From an uncultured Steroidobacteraceae bacterium (GTDB lineage Bacteria > Pseudomonadota > Gammaproteobacteria > Steroidobacterales > Steroidobacteraceae): a stretch of DNA of 6,665 bases. Position numbers and translations under genes: made by a program. The notes under the pieces were generated by a model, which was not told the origin of the DNA, did no database searches, and was given only the letters and a program-made list of their open reading frames with translations. The DNA lies in NCBI GenBank assembly GCA_955652625.1, contig CATPBM010000045.1:1-6665 (forward strand). The letters run 5' to 3'. Positions within the stretch are counted from its first letter, which is position 1. Each line of letters opens with the position of its first letter. Below, in pieces: positions 6,155 to 6,665 of this stretch.

Positions 6155-6631
6155 TTGGCAGCAGGAACGGGCAGGCGCGTCTCTTCACGCAAGACGTTTT
6201 TTCTCAAACGTGTCTTCCCGGTGCTGTGGTTCGCGCTGGTAGCTCTGTCGGTGGTAGCGGCGCTGGCGGGCGTCCGGGCCGCGAAACCCGTGCCGCCCCC
6301 GGTCTTCATCGTGCCGCTGCTACTGTTCGTAATCGGGTACTTCGTCCTGCGCAGGCTCGTACTGGATCTCGCGGACGAAGTCTTCGACGAGGGCGATGCG
6401 CTGCGCGTGCGCTTCGGGTCCGACGAGGAGCGTATCGCGCTTGCCGACGTCATTAATGTCGGCTATACGCAGTTCGTCAACCCGCCGCGCATCACGCTGA
6501 CCCTCCGGCATCCGTGCCGCTTCGGCAAGGAGGTCAGCTTCTCACCGCCGAGCAGCTTCTTCTCGCCCTTCCTCAGCAACCCCTACGCGAGCGAGCTCAT
6601 CGAGCGGGTGGAGGCCGCGCGGCCGGGCTGA
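6155..6631 (+). CDS. Two-TM membrane protein of unknown function, possible PH-like domain
   Basis: This 158-residue protein starts with a basic segment, then two membrane helices at ~21-39 (FPVLWFALVALSVVAALAG) and ~49-66, joined by a short Pro-rich turn. A soluble C-terminal part of about 90 residues follows, with alternating strands: LADEVFDEGDALRVRFG, EERIALADVINVGYT, NPPRITLTLRHP. The pattern 'DEV-DEGDAL-V--G--EERI-L-DI--V' resembles bacterial PH-like (bPH-type) membrane proteins, but I cannot name a family. The start is uncertain: TTG 6155 has GGGGAG 7 nt upstream (6142-6147). GTG 6152 has the same site at 4 nt, and TTG 6128 is the longest option. The gene is divergent from marR and shares its regulatory region, so it may be co-regulated. 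Codon use matches the neighbours. Confidence 0.75.
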   Translation: MAAGTGRRVSSRKTFFLKRVFPVLWFALVALSVVAALAGVRAAKPVPPPVFIVPLLLFVIGYFVLRRLVLDLADEVFDEGDALRVRFGSDEERIALADVINVGYTQFVNPPRITLTLRHPCRFGKEVSFSPPSSFFSPFLSNPYASELIERVEAARPG

Positions 6632-6665
6632 ACACGTCGGGCCCGAAGGTCCCCGGATCCGGCGA

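Noticed and set aside
6060..6188. N-terminal extension of marR to 6188
   Set aside because: It would place the promoter and repeats inside coding sequence; the extension has no MarR-like content.
6637..6662. Two back-to-back 10-bp palindromes (TCGGGCCCGA and CCGGATCCGG) after the last gene
   Set aside because: They have no loop, so they cannot form stable hairpins; the window ends before any T-run or further context could be seen.
1..6665. Search for CRISPR arrays, tRNA genes, transposase genes, toxin-antitoxin pairs, phage or defence genes
   Set aside because: No spaced repeats, cloverleaf-like tracts, terminal inverted repeats or matching proteins were seen; all sizeable real frames fit ordinary chromosomal families.

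Overview
The window is high-GC (about two thirds G+C by eye), densely packed bacterial chromosome. The TypA tail and the YeiH-, DecR-, EmrA- and NodT-type proteins look like a gammaproteobacterium of the Xanthomonadales/Nevskiales/Steroidobacter sort. That placement is an inference from remembered family resemblance, not a search. There is no tRNA, rRNA, CRISPR array, insertion sequence or phage gene.

Layout. (1) 1-253, + strand: the C-terminal end of the translational GTPase TypA/BipA. It converges on folE (GTP cyclohydrolase I, - strand) with a 13-nt gap. (2) 952-2321, - strand: a two-gene unit of a DUF6356 small protein followed 2 nt later by a YeiH/UPF0324 membrane protein ('putative sulfate exporter' family). 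folE lies 85 nt further downstream on the same strand. (3) 2432-2899, + strand: an Lrp/AsnC regulator that resembles E. coli DecR (YbaO). It is divergent from the DUF6356-yeiH unit across a 110-nt region holding overlapping perfect palindromes that look like an operator. (4) 2903-6059, - strand: a three-gene efflux operon in the order MarR regulator, NodT-type outer-membrane lipoprotein, EmrA/HlyD-type membrane fusion protein. The first two genes overlap by ATGA and the last follows after 26 nt. The inner-membrane pump (EmrB or similar) is absent; the operon ends against the lrp gene, the two stop codons lying 3 nt apart within one stem-loop. (5) 6155-6631, + strand: a two-TM membrane protein of unknown function, divergent from marR. 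The shared region holds a good sigma70-type promoter for marR, a weaker opposing promoter, three 15-bp tandem repeats and a 25-bp inverted repeat around the -10.

Two regulatory modules stand out. The first is a probable sulfur/cysteine-responsive module: DecR-like sensor, YeiH-like exporter and DUF6356 partner. This link is inferred from family resemblance and divergent arrangement. The second is a MarR-controlled, pump-less EmrA/TolC-type half-system whose operator also appears to cover the promoter of the unknown membrane protein. Nothing here is clearly a wholly new system. The best leads are the DecR-YeiH-DUF6356 association, the two operator regions, and the link between the unknown protein and the efflux operon.
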